NCBI GenBank assembly: GCA_902586905.1
Contig: CACIJH010000005.1
Span: 1 to 64,000 of the forward strand
Source of the DNA: an uncultured Bacteroidota bacterium
GTDB taxonomy: Bacteria > Bacteroidota > Bacteroidia > Flavobacteriales > Flavobacteriaceae
DNA: 64,000 nucleotides
Direction of reading: 5' to 3'
A program made the position numbers and the translations under genes. Below the pieces are notes generated by a model. It had not been told where the DNA came from and did not search any database. It saw nothing but the letters and a program-made list of their open reading frames with translations. Numbering within the stretch: the first letter of the stretch is position 1; each line of letters begins with the position of its first letter. Positions 1 to 8,700 of the stretch are shown one piece after another.

Positions 1-542
1 GTTTCAGCTTCCTGTGCTTCAGGCGCTGCAGCATCATCAGTTTGGGCATCCTCGTTTTCAGCAGCGGCAGCTTCTTCTTCTTGCGCTTTTGCTTGCGCAG
101 CAGCAGCTTCTTTACGCTTGATACTGACTTCTTTTTCTGCAGCAATTGCAGCAGCGTGTGCCTTTTCAGCGTCAGCGTCAATTTTTTTCTTCAGGACTTC
201 GTTTTTACCTTTTTTCTCTTTGACCCACGCTTCAAACTTGGCATTCACATCGTCTTCGGTTAAGGCACCTTTATTTAGACCATTGATCAAGTGATTTTTG
301 AGCATTGCACCTTGTTCAGATAGCAAATTGCGAGCAGTGTGAGATGGTTGCGCACCTTTTTGGAGCCAATCCACAGCACGATCTAAATTGAGCTCGACAG
401 AGGCTGGCAGCGTGTTTGGATTGTATAGTCCTAGTTTTTCGAGATATCGACCGTCTCTTTTTGCGCGAGAGTCCGCTGCGACGATCCAATAGATGGGTTT
501 TCCTTTTTTTCCGTGTCTTTGTAAACGAATACGTACTGGCAT
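1..542 (-). CDS. rpsP: 30S ribosomal protein S16 (C-terminus beyond window edge)
   Basis: Structural protein of the small ribosomal subunit. The leftward frame opens with MPVRIRLQRHGKKGKPIYWI at the ATG at 542-540, followed by AADSRAKRDGRYLEKLGLYNP, the standard S16 start. Residues 1 to about 85 are the conserved S16 fold. The rest, past about residue 110, is a low-complexity Ala/Glu/Lys tail, and the frame is still open at position 1. Flavobacterial S16 proteins usually have such a tail, so its length is not alarming. A Bacteroidota-type promoter lies about 50 nt upstream. Identity is very secure; the true end is not visible. Confidence 0.96.
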   Translation of the reverse strand, partial: MPVRIRLQRHGKKGKPIYWIVAADSRAKRDGRYLEKLGLYNPNTLPASVELNLDRAVDWLQKGAQPSHTARNLLSEQGAMLKNHLINGLNKGALTEDDVNAKFEAWVKEKKGKNEVLKKKIDADAEKAHAAAIAAEKEVSIKRKEAAAAQAKAQEEEAAAAENEDAQTDDAAAPEAQEAE

Positions 543-588
543 ATCAAATTAATTTGTGAGGTCCTAAACCTCTGTTATTAATCAGGGA

Positions 589-618
589 CAAATGTACATT
601 TTTTTTAGAAATCCACAA
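589..618 (-). promoter_or_regulatory. Bacteroidota-type promoter for rpsP
   Basis: On the minus strand, TTG (618-616) is followed after 19 nt by TACATTTG (596-589), matching the TTG / TAnnTTTG pattern of Bacteroidota primary promoters. It lies about 47 nt before the rpsP ATG. The rest of the 543-695 gap, between the divergent rpsP and dnaE, shows no gene. Confidence 0.6.
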
Positions 619-695
619 GCGTTAATAACTTCTACTTTTTCTATGGTGTTTTGGAGGCTGAGTTATTTATTTTTATCCAGCTTTAAGGGATATAG

Positions 696-3600
696 ATGTA
701 TTTGATTTTTGACACTGAGACAACGGGATTACCGGCCAACTGGGATGCCCCTCTTTCAGACAGTGACAATTGGCCACGTTGTGTTCAAATTGCTTGGCAA
801 TTGCATGCATCGGATGGACATATGATCTCCCATGATGACTTTATTGTTACACCAGATGGTTTTGATATCCCTTTTGAGTCTGAAAAGGTTCATGGGATTT
901 CCACAAATCTCGCTACTAGAGATGGGGTTACTATTCATCAGGTTGTTGAATCATTTATTGAAGTTGTTGACAAGGCTGAATTTTTGGTTGGTCACAATCT
1001 AAAATTTGACCTTAACATCATGGGTGCCGAGTTGTTGCGACTGGGAAAAGAGAACATTCTGACAACAAAATCAACTCTAGATACATGTACTGAAGACACA
1101 GCTGCCATGTGTCAGCTCCCAGGTGGTAGAGGAGGGAAATTTAAGTTGCCAACCCTCAATGAGTTATATACATTTTTGTTCAATGACACTTTTGATGAGG
1201 CACACAATGCCACTGCAGATGTAGAAGCCACCACGAGAGCTTTTCTCGAGTTGCTTCGGCAAAATAAATTTACCCTTAATGAGTTGCAACAGTCCACGCA
1301 AGATATTCAGAAGACCTATACTGACGTTGTTCCATTGGTTGGGCTAGAACATCGAAACCTTCATAAAGAAACAGCAGCACTACAGTCGCCAGAGCAGCCA
1401 GAGACCAAGTCAGACGAATCGAAGGTTAAAACACTACCGTTTTGTCACTTGCACACCCACACACAATTTTCGGTGCTTCAGTCGACTATTTCTGTCAAAA
1501 AACTTGTTGAAGAAGCAGTAGCGATGAATATGCCAGCAGTTGCAATCACAGACATTGGCAACTTGATGGGGGCTTTTCATTTTGTGAAAGTAGTCAATCA
1601 ACACAATAAATCGATCGAAGAGGGTGAGGGAAAGCCAATCAAACCAATCATTGGCATTACGCTCAATGTCTGTAAAAATTATCTTGATCGCTCACATAGG
1701 GATGATGGGCATCAAATTGTATTGATTGCAAAAAACAAAAAAGGCTATCACAACCTTGCAAAACTGACATCGATTGCCCACACCAAAGGGTTTTACTACG
1801 TGCCTCGTGTCGATCGAGATATAATTCTCAATTACAAAGATGATTTGATGGTTTTAACAGGGAATCTTTTTGGGGAGGTACCCTATAAAGTGCTCAATGT
1901 TGGTGCACAACAGGCAGAAGAATCTTTGCTTTGGTGGAAAGAGCATTTTGGATTTGATTTGTATATCGAGCTCATGCGTCATAACCAGGAGGATGAGACA
2001 CGAGTCAATAAGACCTTGGTTGAAATGGCGAAAAAGCACAATGTCAAAATAATTGCGACCAACAGTTGCTATTATTTGAAAAAAGAGGAAGCCAATGCGC
2101 ATGATATTTTGTTGTGTATAAAAGAAGGAGAAAAGCAGTCAACGCCCATTGGAAGAGGTCGAGGTTATCGCTATGGACTTCCAAATCAGGAGTACTATTT
2201 TAAGTCCCCTCAACAGATGAGTGAATTGTTTTCAGACCTACCAGAGGCGATTCACAATATTCAAGAGATTATCGAAAAAGTAGAGCCCATTGTTTTGGCG
2301 CGTGAAGTACTTCTCCCAAAGTTTGACATTCCTGATGAATTTATTGTAGCTGAGGATCAAAAAGATGGTGGTAAAAGGGGAGAAAACAAATACTTAAAGC
2401 ATCTGACCCAACAAGGTGCAAAGTCTCGCTACGGAGAGATTACAAAAGACATTCAGGAACGAATTGATTTTGAATTAAGCGTCATTGAAAACACAGGATA
2501 TCCTGGTTATTTTTTGATTGTACAAGATTTGATTGCAGCAGCTCGTTCATTAGATGTTTCTGTGGGTCCTGGGCGTGGTTCTGCAGCAGGATCTGTGGTT
2601 GCTTATTGTTTACAAATCACAAACATAGACCCCATTGAGCACGATTTGCTTTTTGAGCGTTTTTTGAACCCCGATCGTGTGAGTATGCCAGATATCGACA
2701 TCGATTTTGACGACGAAGGTCGATCAAAAGTGATGGACTATGTGATCGAAAAATATGGGTCAAATCAGGTCGCCCAAATTGTGACCTATGGTACAATGGC
2801 AGCAAAGTCATCGGTACGTGATACTGCTCGTGTGTTAGACTTACCTCTGGCCGATGCTGATCGCCTTGCCAAGCTAATCCCCAATGTTAAACTCAACTCC
2901 ATTTTTACCAAAGAAAACACCTCTTTGAAAGAAGAACTTCGGTCAGATGAATTTCAACGAGTCGAGCAATTGAAAGACATTGCAAATGGAGATGACTTGG
3001 AGGCAGAAACATTGAATCAGGCAAAAATTTTGGAAGGGTCTCTGCGCAATACTGGTACCCATGCTTGTGGGGTGATTATCACCCCTGAAGACATCAGTAA
3101 TTTGGTGCCTATAGCCACTGCAAAGGATTCGGATTTGGTTGTGACGCAGTATGACAATGCAGTTGTGGAAAGTGCAGGCCTATTGAAAATGGACTTTTTA
3201 GGGCTCAAAACACTCACACTCATCAAAGACACTGTAAAGTTGATCAAATATCGACACAACGTGAGTCTCAATCCAGATGATTTCCCTTTGGATGATGAGC
3301 CGACATACAACTTATTTCAGCGAGGAGAAACCGTTGGAATTTTTCAGTATGAAAGTGTAGGCATGCAACGCTATTTGCGAGAGCTTAAACCAAACAAATT
3401 TGAAGATCTCATTGCCATGAATGCGTTGTATCGGCCGGGGCCTTTGGAGTATATTCCTAGTTTTATTCGTCGAAAAAATGGGGAAGAAAAAATCCAATAT
3501 GATCTACCAGAAATGCAGCATCACTTGGAGCAAACCTATGGCATCACTGTCTATCAAGAACAGGTGATGTTGTTGTCACAGGATTTGGCTGGTTTTACCA

Positions 3601-5006
3601 AGGGTGAGGCAGACGTATTGAGAAAAGCCATGGGGAAAAAGATATTTTCATTACTCGAAAAACTTAAACCAAAATTTATTAATGGTGGTAAAGAGAGGGG
3701 TCATGATGCAGAAATTCTTGAAAAAATATGGAAGGATTGGGAAGCCTTTGCCTCTTATGCATTTAACAAATCACACTCTACATGCTATGCTTGGATTGCC
3801 TACCAAACCGCGTACCTGAAGGCGAACTATCCAGCAGAGTATATGGCAGCTGTGCTCTCCAACAACATGAACGACATCAAGCAAGTGAGCTTTTTTATGG
3901 AAGAGTGCAGACGCATGGGTGTTCCAGTTTTGGGTCCTGACGTCAATGAATCTTATTACAAGTTTACAGTGAACAACGACAATGCAATTCGATTTGGAAT
4001 GGGAGCCATTAAGGGGGTAGGTCGTGGGGCAGTTGACAGTATAGTTGAGGGCAGAAACGAGAAGTCATATCATTCACTTTTCGACATGGTGAAGCGTGTG
4101 GATTTGCGTGCTGTCAACAAGAAAACATTTGAGGGTTTGATTCTTGCAGGGGGTCTCGATTCCTTGAGCGACGACCACCGAGCGCAATACTTTCAGGACA
4201 AAGGGGATGGGGTTTCTTTTTTGGAAAAAGTACTTCGCTATGGGGCCAATTATCAGAAGCATCAAAACTCATCTCAAGTCAGCATGTTTGGAGACGAAAA
4301 TGGGATGTCATTGAGCGAGCCAGAAATGCCAGATTGTGAACCATGGGGAAAACTACACGAATTGAAACAAGAAAAAGAGGTGGTTGGGATTTACCTTTCA
4401 GGGCATCCGCTAGATGATTTTTCACATAGTTTCACTCATTTTTGCAATGCACGCGTTGGGTTGTTTAACGAACTGGCTCCATTGGTGAATAAGGAATTAA
4501 CATTTGGGGGTATCATAGGGGAGGTCGATCATCGGGTATCAAAAAACGGAAAGGGATGGGCAATCTTTCAGTTGGAGGACTTTGAAGACACCTTTAGTTT
4601 TCGAATTTTTGGAGAAGAGTATTTAAAATTTCGACATCATTTGGTAGAAAACAATTTTGTTCATGTCAAGGCCTTTGTACGACCTGGTTGGATGAATCAG
4701 GAAACAGGAAAGACAGGTGATCCACGTATTCAATTTATAGATTTTCGACAGTTGCAGGATGCCATAGGTACCTATGCAAAAAAACTCACTTTAAAAATCA
4801 ATATCAATCAGTTTGAAAAGGAAAATTTGTCGAATTTGAGCAAAACCATCAAAGCCCACAAGGGAAATCACAAACTCGATATTGCATTTTATGAATTGAA
4901 TGAACAAATCAAACTCGTCATGCACAGCCGAAAGAAGAAAATAAACATCACTAAGGAGTTGTTGGAAGATTTAGATGAACAGCAAATTCATTTTAAGCTG
5001 AATTAG
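696..5006 (+). CDS. dnaE: DNA polymerase III alpha subunit with N-terminal proofreading exonuclease domain
   Basis: Catalytic subunit of the replicative DNA polymerase, 1,436 residues. Residues 1 to about 190 form a DnaQ-type 3'-5' exonuclease: DTETTG at 6-11 (Exo I), GHNLKFD near 100 (Exo II) and HNATADVEAT near 170 (Exo III). After a linker comes the PHP domain (HLHTHTQFS from residue 251). The polymerase core includes GPGRGSAAGS and the acidic motif PDIDIDFDDEGR near 665, and FNKSHSTCYA near 1,022. A C-terminal OB-fold starts near 1,265. Separate-subunit DnaE is about 1,160 residues; the extra length is the exonuclease, an arrangement I recall from other flavobacteria. ATG at 696 gives the complete first Exo motif. 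A hairpin overlaps the stop codon. Confidence 0.97.
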   Translation: MYLIFDTETTGLPANWDAPLSDSDNWPRCVQIAWQLHASDGHMISHDDFIVTPDGFDIPFESEKVHGISTNLATRDGVTIHQVVESFIEVVDKAEFLVGHNLKFDLNIMGAELLRLGKENILTTKSTLDTCTEDTAAMCQLPGGRGGKFKLPTLNELYTFLFNDTFDEAHNATADVEATTRAFLELLRQNKFTLNELQQSTQDIQKTYTDVVPLVGLEHRNLHKETAALQSPEQPETKSDESKVKTLPFCHLHTHTQFSVLQSTISVKKLVEEAVAMNMPAVAITDIGNLMGAFHFVKVVNQHNKSIEEGEGKPIKPIIGITLNVCKNYLDRSHRDDGHQIVLIAKNKKGYHNLAKLTSIAHTKGFYYVPRVDRDIILNYKDDLMVLTGNLFGEVPYKVLNVGAQQAEESLLWWKEHFGFDLYIELMRHNQEDETRVNKTLVEMAKKHNVKIIATNSCYYLKKEEANAHDILLCIKEGEKQSTPIGRGRGYRYGLPNQEYYFKSPQQMSELFSDLPEAIHNIQEIIEKVEPIVLAREVLLPKFDIPDEFIVAEDQKDGGKRGENKYLKHLTQQGAKSRYGEITKDIQERIDFELSVIENTGYPGYFLIVQDLIAAARSLDVSVGPGRGSAAGSVVAYCLQITNIDPIEHDLLFERFLNPDRVSMPDIDIDFDDEGRSKVMDYVIEKYGSNQVAQIVTYGTMAAKSSVRDTARVLDLPLADADRLAKLIPNVKLNSIFTKENTSLKEELRSDEFQRVEQLKDIANGDDLEAETLNQAKILEGSLRNTGTHACGVIITPEDISNLVPIATAKDSDLVVTQYDNAVVESAGLLKMDFLGLKTLTLIKDTVKLIKYRHNVSLNPDDFPLDDEPTYNLFQRGETVGIFQYESVGMQRYLRELKPNKFEDLIAMNALYRPGPLEYIPSFIRRKNGEEKIQYDLPEMQHHLEQTYGITVYQEQVMLLSQDLAGFTKGEADVLRKAMGKKIFSLLEKLKPKFINGGKERGHDAEILEKIWKDWEAFASYAFNKSHSTCYAWIAYQTAYLKANYPAEYMAAVLSNNMNDIKQVSFFMEECRRMGVPVLGPDVNESYYKFTVNNDNAIRFGMGAIKGVGRGAVDSIVEGRNEKSYHSLFDMVKRVDLRAVNKKTFEGLILAGGLDSLSDDHRAQYFQDKGDGVSFLEKVLRYGANYQKHQNSSQVSMFGDENGMSLSEPEMPDCEPWGKLHELKQEKEVVGIYLSGHPLDDFSHSFTHFCNARVGLFNELAPLVNKELTFGGIIGEVDHRVSKNGKGWAIFQLEDFEDTFSFRIFGEEYLKFRHHLVENNFVHVKAFVRPGWMNQETGKTGDPRIQFIDFRQLQDAIGTYAKKLTLKININQFEKENLSNLSKTIKAHKGNHKLDIAFYELNEQIKLVMHSRKKKINITKELLEDLDEQQIHFKLN

Positions 5007-5040
5007 TGATTTTACGAAAAATGGGCTAGGTAAAATCACT
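5005..5040 (+). terminator. Hairpin terminator after dnaE
   Basis: A perfect 11-bp inverted repeat, AGTGATTTTAC (5005-5015) and GTAAAATCACT (5030-5040), with a 14-nt loop. It begins inside the dnaE TAG stop codon. The downstream T-tract is weak (TATTTGT), so termination may be partial. Confidence 0.6.
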
Positions 5041-5050
5041 TATTTGTGAG

Positions 5051-5079
5051 TTGAAAAAGATTTTAAAACAGTATTTTTG
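5051..5079 (+). promoter_or_regulatory. Bacteroidota-type promoter for trxA
   Basis: TTG (5051-5053), 18 nt, then TATTTTTG (5072-5079). The expected transcription start is about 15 nt before the trxA ATG at 5101. This gives trxA its own promoter after the dnaE terminator. Confidence 0.6.
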
Positions 5080-5100
5080 TAGGATTAAAAAATTAAAAAA

Positions 5101-5418
5101 ATGGCTTTAGAAATAACAGATGCAACTTTTGATTCGGTAGTATTGCAGTCAGACAAACCTGTATTGGTTGATTTTTGGGCAGCATGGTGTGGTCCTTGCC
5201 GCATGGTAGGACCGATCATTGATGAGTTGAGCAACGAATACGATGGCAAAGCAGTTGTTGGCAAGGTAGATGTTGACAACAACCAGGAGTTTGCTGCAAA
5301 ATATGGCGTTCGCAATATCCCAACCGTTTTGTTGTTTAAAAATGGAGAACTCATTGATCGAAAAGTAGGTGTATCTCCGAAACAAGTATATGCAGATGCC
5401 ATTGAGGGTGCATTGTAG
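5101..5418 (+). CDS. trxA: Thioredoxin
   Basis: Cytoplasmic protein-disulfide reductant, 105 residues, the usual length. The active site WCGPC is at residues 29-33 with redox cysteines 30 and 33, inside the canonical VDFWAAWCGPCRM context. The cis-proline loop NIPTVLLFKNGE is present downstream. There is no signal peptide, so it acts in the cytoplasm with thioredoxin reductase, which is not in this window. It has its own promoter and is followed by tRNA-Asp, which also has a promoter. Complete and unremarkable. Confidence 0.97.
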   Translation: MALEITDATFDSVVLQSDKPVLVDFWAAWCGPCRMVGPIIDELSNEYDGKAVVGKVDVDNNQEFAAKYGVRNIPTVLLFKNGELIDRKVGVSPKQVYADAIEGAL

Positions 5419-5436
5419 GATACTTTGGTAAGAGTG

Positions 5437-5467
5437 TTTGTGTAATGAAAAATGCGATGTATATTTG
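5437..5467 (+). promoter_or_regulatory. Promoter for tRNA-Asp
   Basis: TTTG (5437-5440), 19 nt, TATATTTG (5460-5467). Near-perfect fit to the Bacteroidota consensus, with transcription expected about 8 nt before the mature tRNA. Confidence 0.65.
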
Positions 5468-5481
5468 CAGCCGCACGACCC

Positions 5482-5555
5482 GGTCTGGTAGTTCAGTTGG
5501 TTAGAATACATGCCTGTCACGCATGGGGTCGCGGGTTCGAGTCCCGTCCAGACCG
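5482..5555 (+). tRNA. tRNA-Asp (anticodon GTC)
   Basis: Full cloverleaf: acceptor stem GGTCTGG (5482-5488) pairs with CCAGACC (5548-5554), with discriminator G at 5555. The D-arm is GTTC/GAAT, and the anticodon stem CATGC/GCATG encloses loop CTGTCAC with anticodon GTC at 5516-5518. The T-arm contains GGTTCGAGTCC. CCA is not encoded, so it must be added after transcription. Confidence 0.98.
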
Positions 5556-5596
5556 CAAATTAATTTGAAAAGTAAAGATTTTAAGATGTTGTGTTG

Positions 5597-5619
5597 CTTG
5601 TAAACCACTGGTTTACAAG
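5597..5619. repeat. Perfect 10-bp palindrome downstream of tRNA-Asp
   Basis: CTTGTAAACC (5597-5606) and GGTTTACAAG (5610-5619) separated by 3 nt. It lacks a T-tract, so it is not an ordinary terminator. It may be a protein-binding site, an RNA-processing hairpin or a recombination relic; the sequence does not decide. Confidence 0.55.
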
Positions 5620-5642
5620 AGGTTCGTAAGAGAGCCAATGAG

Positions 5643-5672
5643 AAGCTTTCCTGAAAATGGGGGGCTTTTTTT
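5643..5672 (+). terminator. Rho-independent terminator after tRNA-Asp
   Basis: AAGCTTTCC (5643-5651) pairs with GGGGGGCTT (5659-5667) using three G-T pairs, around a 7-nt loop. Seven T residues follow from 5666. It ends the tRNA transcript about 85 nt before the giant gene. Confidence 0.7.
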
Positions 5673-5755
5673 GTTGTGTAAAGGTGTTAAAATCAGTGGT
5701 TTTACAGTGTATGAAAAATTTATTGACTAATTTAGCGAAAATTTGAACTAAGGAT

Positions 5756-8700
5756 TTGCTGGATTATAAACTATTCTCAAATCGATTTGTTCGTGCGGTT
5801 TTTCCGTACCTCATCGTATTCTGTAACCTGCTAAGTCTCACAGGGTATGCATCTTTATTATCTCTTAACGAGAGCTTTACAACAAGTCCAGAACTAACTT
5901 TAAATGGTCCAAACCCTCAACAAATTGTTCTGGGAAATAGCTATGCTGAGCTTGGGGCAACTGCCTCAGATTTGGAGGATGGTCCTCTGACTGATGCGAT
6001 TGTAATCTTAGGCGTTGATGCCATTAACACTGCTATTGTAGGTGTTTACAATGTTCAATATAGTATTACCGACGCAGATGGTAACAATACAACGCTTGTT
6101 CGTACTGTTGAAGTTATTGATATAACTCCACCAAGTATCAATTTAAATGGGAACAGTATCATTTCGATTGAAGTTGGCACAACATATAATGAGTTAGGTG
6201 CAACAGCATCTGACAATTATGATGATGACAATACCATCACCTCTTCCATTGTTACTTCAGGTTCTGTGGATACTGCAGTTTTGGGGTCCTACACAGTTTC
6301 ATATGATGTATCTGATTCGTCATCGAATGCTGCGACGACCTTGACTCGTACTGTCAATGTGATTGATACTACAAAGCCAATTCTTTCTTTATTAGGCACA
6401 AACCTTGTGACAATTGAACTTGGACAGGCTTATTCAGATGCTGGTGCTAGTGCATCCGATAATTATGATGATAACACATCCATTACAGCAGCCATAACTA
6501 CTTCAGGTGCTGTAGACAATACAACAGTTGGGTCGTATACGCTCACCTATAGTGTGTCGGACACTTCGAATAACCAAGCAAATCCGATTACAAGAACAGT
6601 TGTTGTTGAGGACAACACTAGCCCCGTGATCACTCTTCTGGGTACTGCCACAACGACTGTGGAAGTTGGAAACAGCTATACTGATCCAGGAGTTGTGGGT
6701 ACAGACAATTATGATAATGATTCGGCAATTACAGCAGCCATCACTTCGTCGGGGTCGGTGGATACATCGTCATTAGGCTCATATTTGGTCACATATACAG
6801 TTAGTGATAGTTCTGGAAATGCTGCAACCCCTGTTTCAAGAACAGTGCAAGTTGTGGATTCCACTAGTCCATCGATTAGTCTTGTTGGGGATGCTTCGAT
6901 GACCATATCCTATCAAAGTAGCTTTGTAGATCCTGGTGCAACAGCGACTGATAATTATGACAATAACATCACATCAAGTATCCAAGTAACTGGTTCGGTC
7001 AATGAAAATATTTTAGCAACATACACTCTTTCATACGATGTAAGTGATAGTTCAGGAAATGATGCAACGACTGTAACACGCCAAGTTACTGTTGCTGACA
7101 CAACTCCACCATCAATAACCATACTTGGAGATGAAACAATATATCTGGTAGTTGGAGATTCATATTCAGATGCTGGCGCAACTGCATTGGATAACTATGA
7201 TCTAGATATTTCATCAGCCATCACTCAGTCTGGCTCAGTGGATACTGCTGTTGTTGGAATCTATTATATCGTTTATAATGTATCTGACTCAAATGGGAAT
7301 AGTGCTCCACAAGCCACACGAACAGTTGTCGTAGGCACACCACCTTCAATTAGCCTTCAAGGTGATAACCCTATGACTGTTGAAATTGGATCAAGTTACA
7401 ACGAATTGGGAGCCATTGCCAGTGATCCTGAAGATGGAGACCTCACAGATGATATTGTTATAAGTGGAACAGTCAACACTAGTGTATTTGGTACGTATCA
7501 AATACAGTATAGTGTTACTGATTTAAATTCAAACACAACTATCGTCACAAGAACAGTGGAGGTTGTGGACACAACCAACCCTTCGATAACTCTCAATGGA
7601 GATGAAGAAATTACTGTTGAAGTTGGGGGAAGTTTTGTTGACCCTGGTGCTACAGCAACAGATACTTATCAGGGGAATATATCCTCTGCTATTGTTGTCA
7701 CTGGCAGTGTTGATACCGACACGCTTGGGACATATGTCATAAGATATAATGTTTCAGATAACTCAGGGAATGCTGCAACTGAAGTCATTAGAACAGTTAC
7801 AGTAGTAGATACAACACCACCCGATTTTTCCCTTGTTGACAATGCAACAGTGAGCATTGAGATCAACACAATTTTTGTTGACCCTGGTGCCTCTGCTATT
7901 GATGCTTATGATGGGGATATTAGCTCCTCTGTGAATGTGATTGGGACTGTAGACACTTCAGAGGTTGGGAGTACTACCTTATATTATAATGTATCAGACT
8001 CTTCTGGAAATGCTGCAAGTCAACTCACTCGTACTGTTCAAGTTGTAGAATCAACACCACCTGTCATCACTCTTGGTGGAGATTCTTTTGTAAGCCTTGA
8101 GGTGTTTAGTTCTTATATAGATGCTGGCGCAACTGCCCTTGATAATTATGATGATGATATTACTTCTTCAATCGTATTGACAGGCAATGTTGATCATACG
8201 ACTGTGGGTACATATACGCTTCGTTACAATGTATCGGACAGTTCTGGGAATGCTGCTGCTGAGGTTGTCAGAACAGTAGTGGTTGAAGATACAACCGATC
8301 CAGTCATTTTTTTGGTTGGAGATGCTTCAATTTCGCTTGAAGTAGGGGATTCATTTACTGATCCTGGTGCAACAGCTGTTGACAATTATGATGGGTCATT
8401 GACTGGTGCTGTCACAACAATTGGCACTGTGGACACGAGTGCTGCTGGTGCTTACCTGATCGCCTATAATGTTTCTGATGCGCAAGGAAATGCAGCAAAT
8501 CAAGTTGTGAGAACAGTCGTCGTTGGCACACCTCCATCGATCAGTTTGCAGGGCGATAACCCACTCACGATTCAATACAACGAAACTTATACCGAATTGG
8601 GTGCAACAGCAACTGATGTTGAGGATGGCGTGATAACGTCTAGCATCACAACTTCTGGCACTGTAAATTCTTCCATACTTGGTACTTATATTGTTCAATA

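Noticed and set aside
42..263. Plus-strand open frame rich in Phe and Ser at the left edge.
   Set aside because: It is the complement of the Ala/Glu/Lys-rich S16 tail, which explains its odd composition.
5149..5520. Minus-strand open frame covering trxA and half of tRNA-Asp.
   Set aside because: It is antisense to a certain gene and a certain tRNA and has no recognisable protein features.
5740..5750. Selenocysteine at TGA 5744 upstream of the giant gene.
   Set aside because: The context is a signal-peptide region, not a redox site, and no SECIS-like hairpin follows directly.
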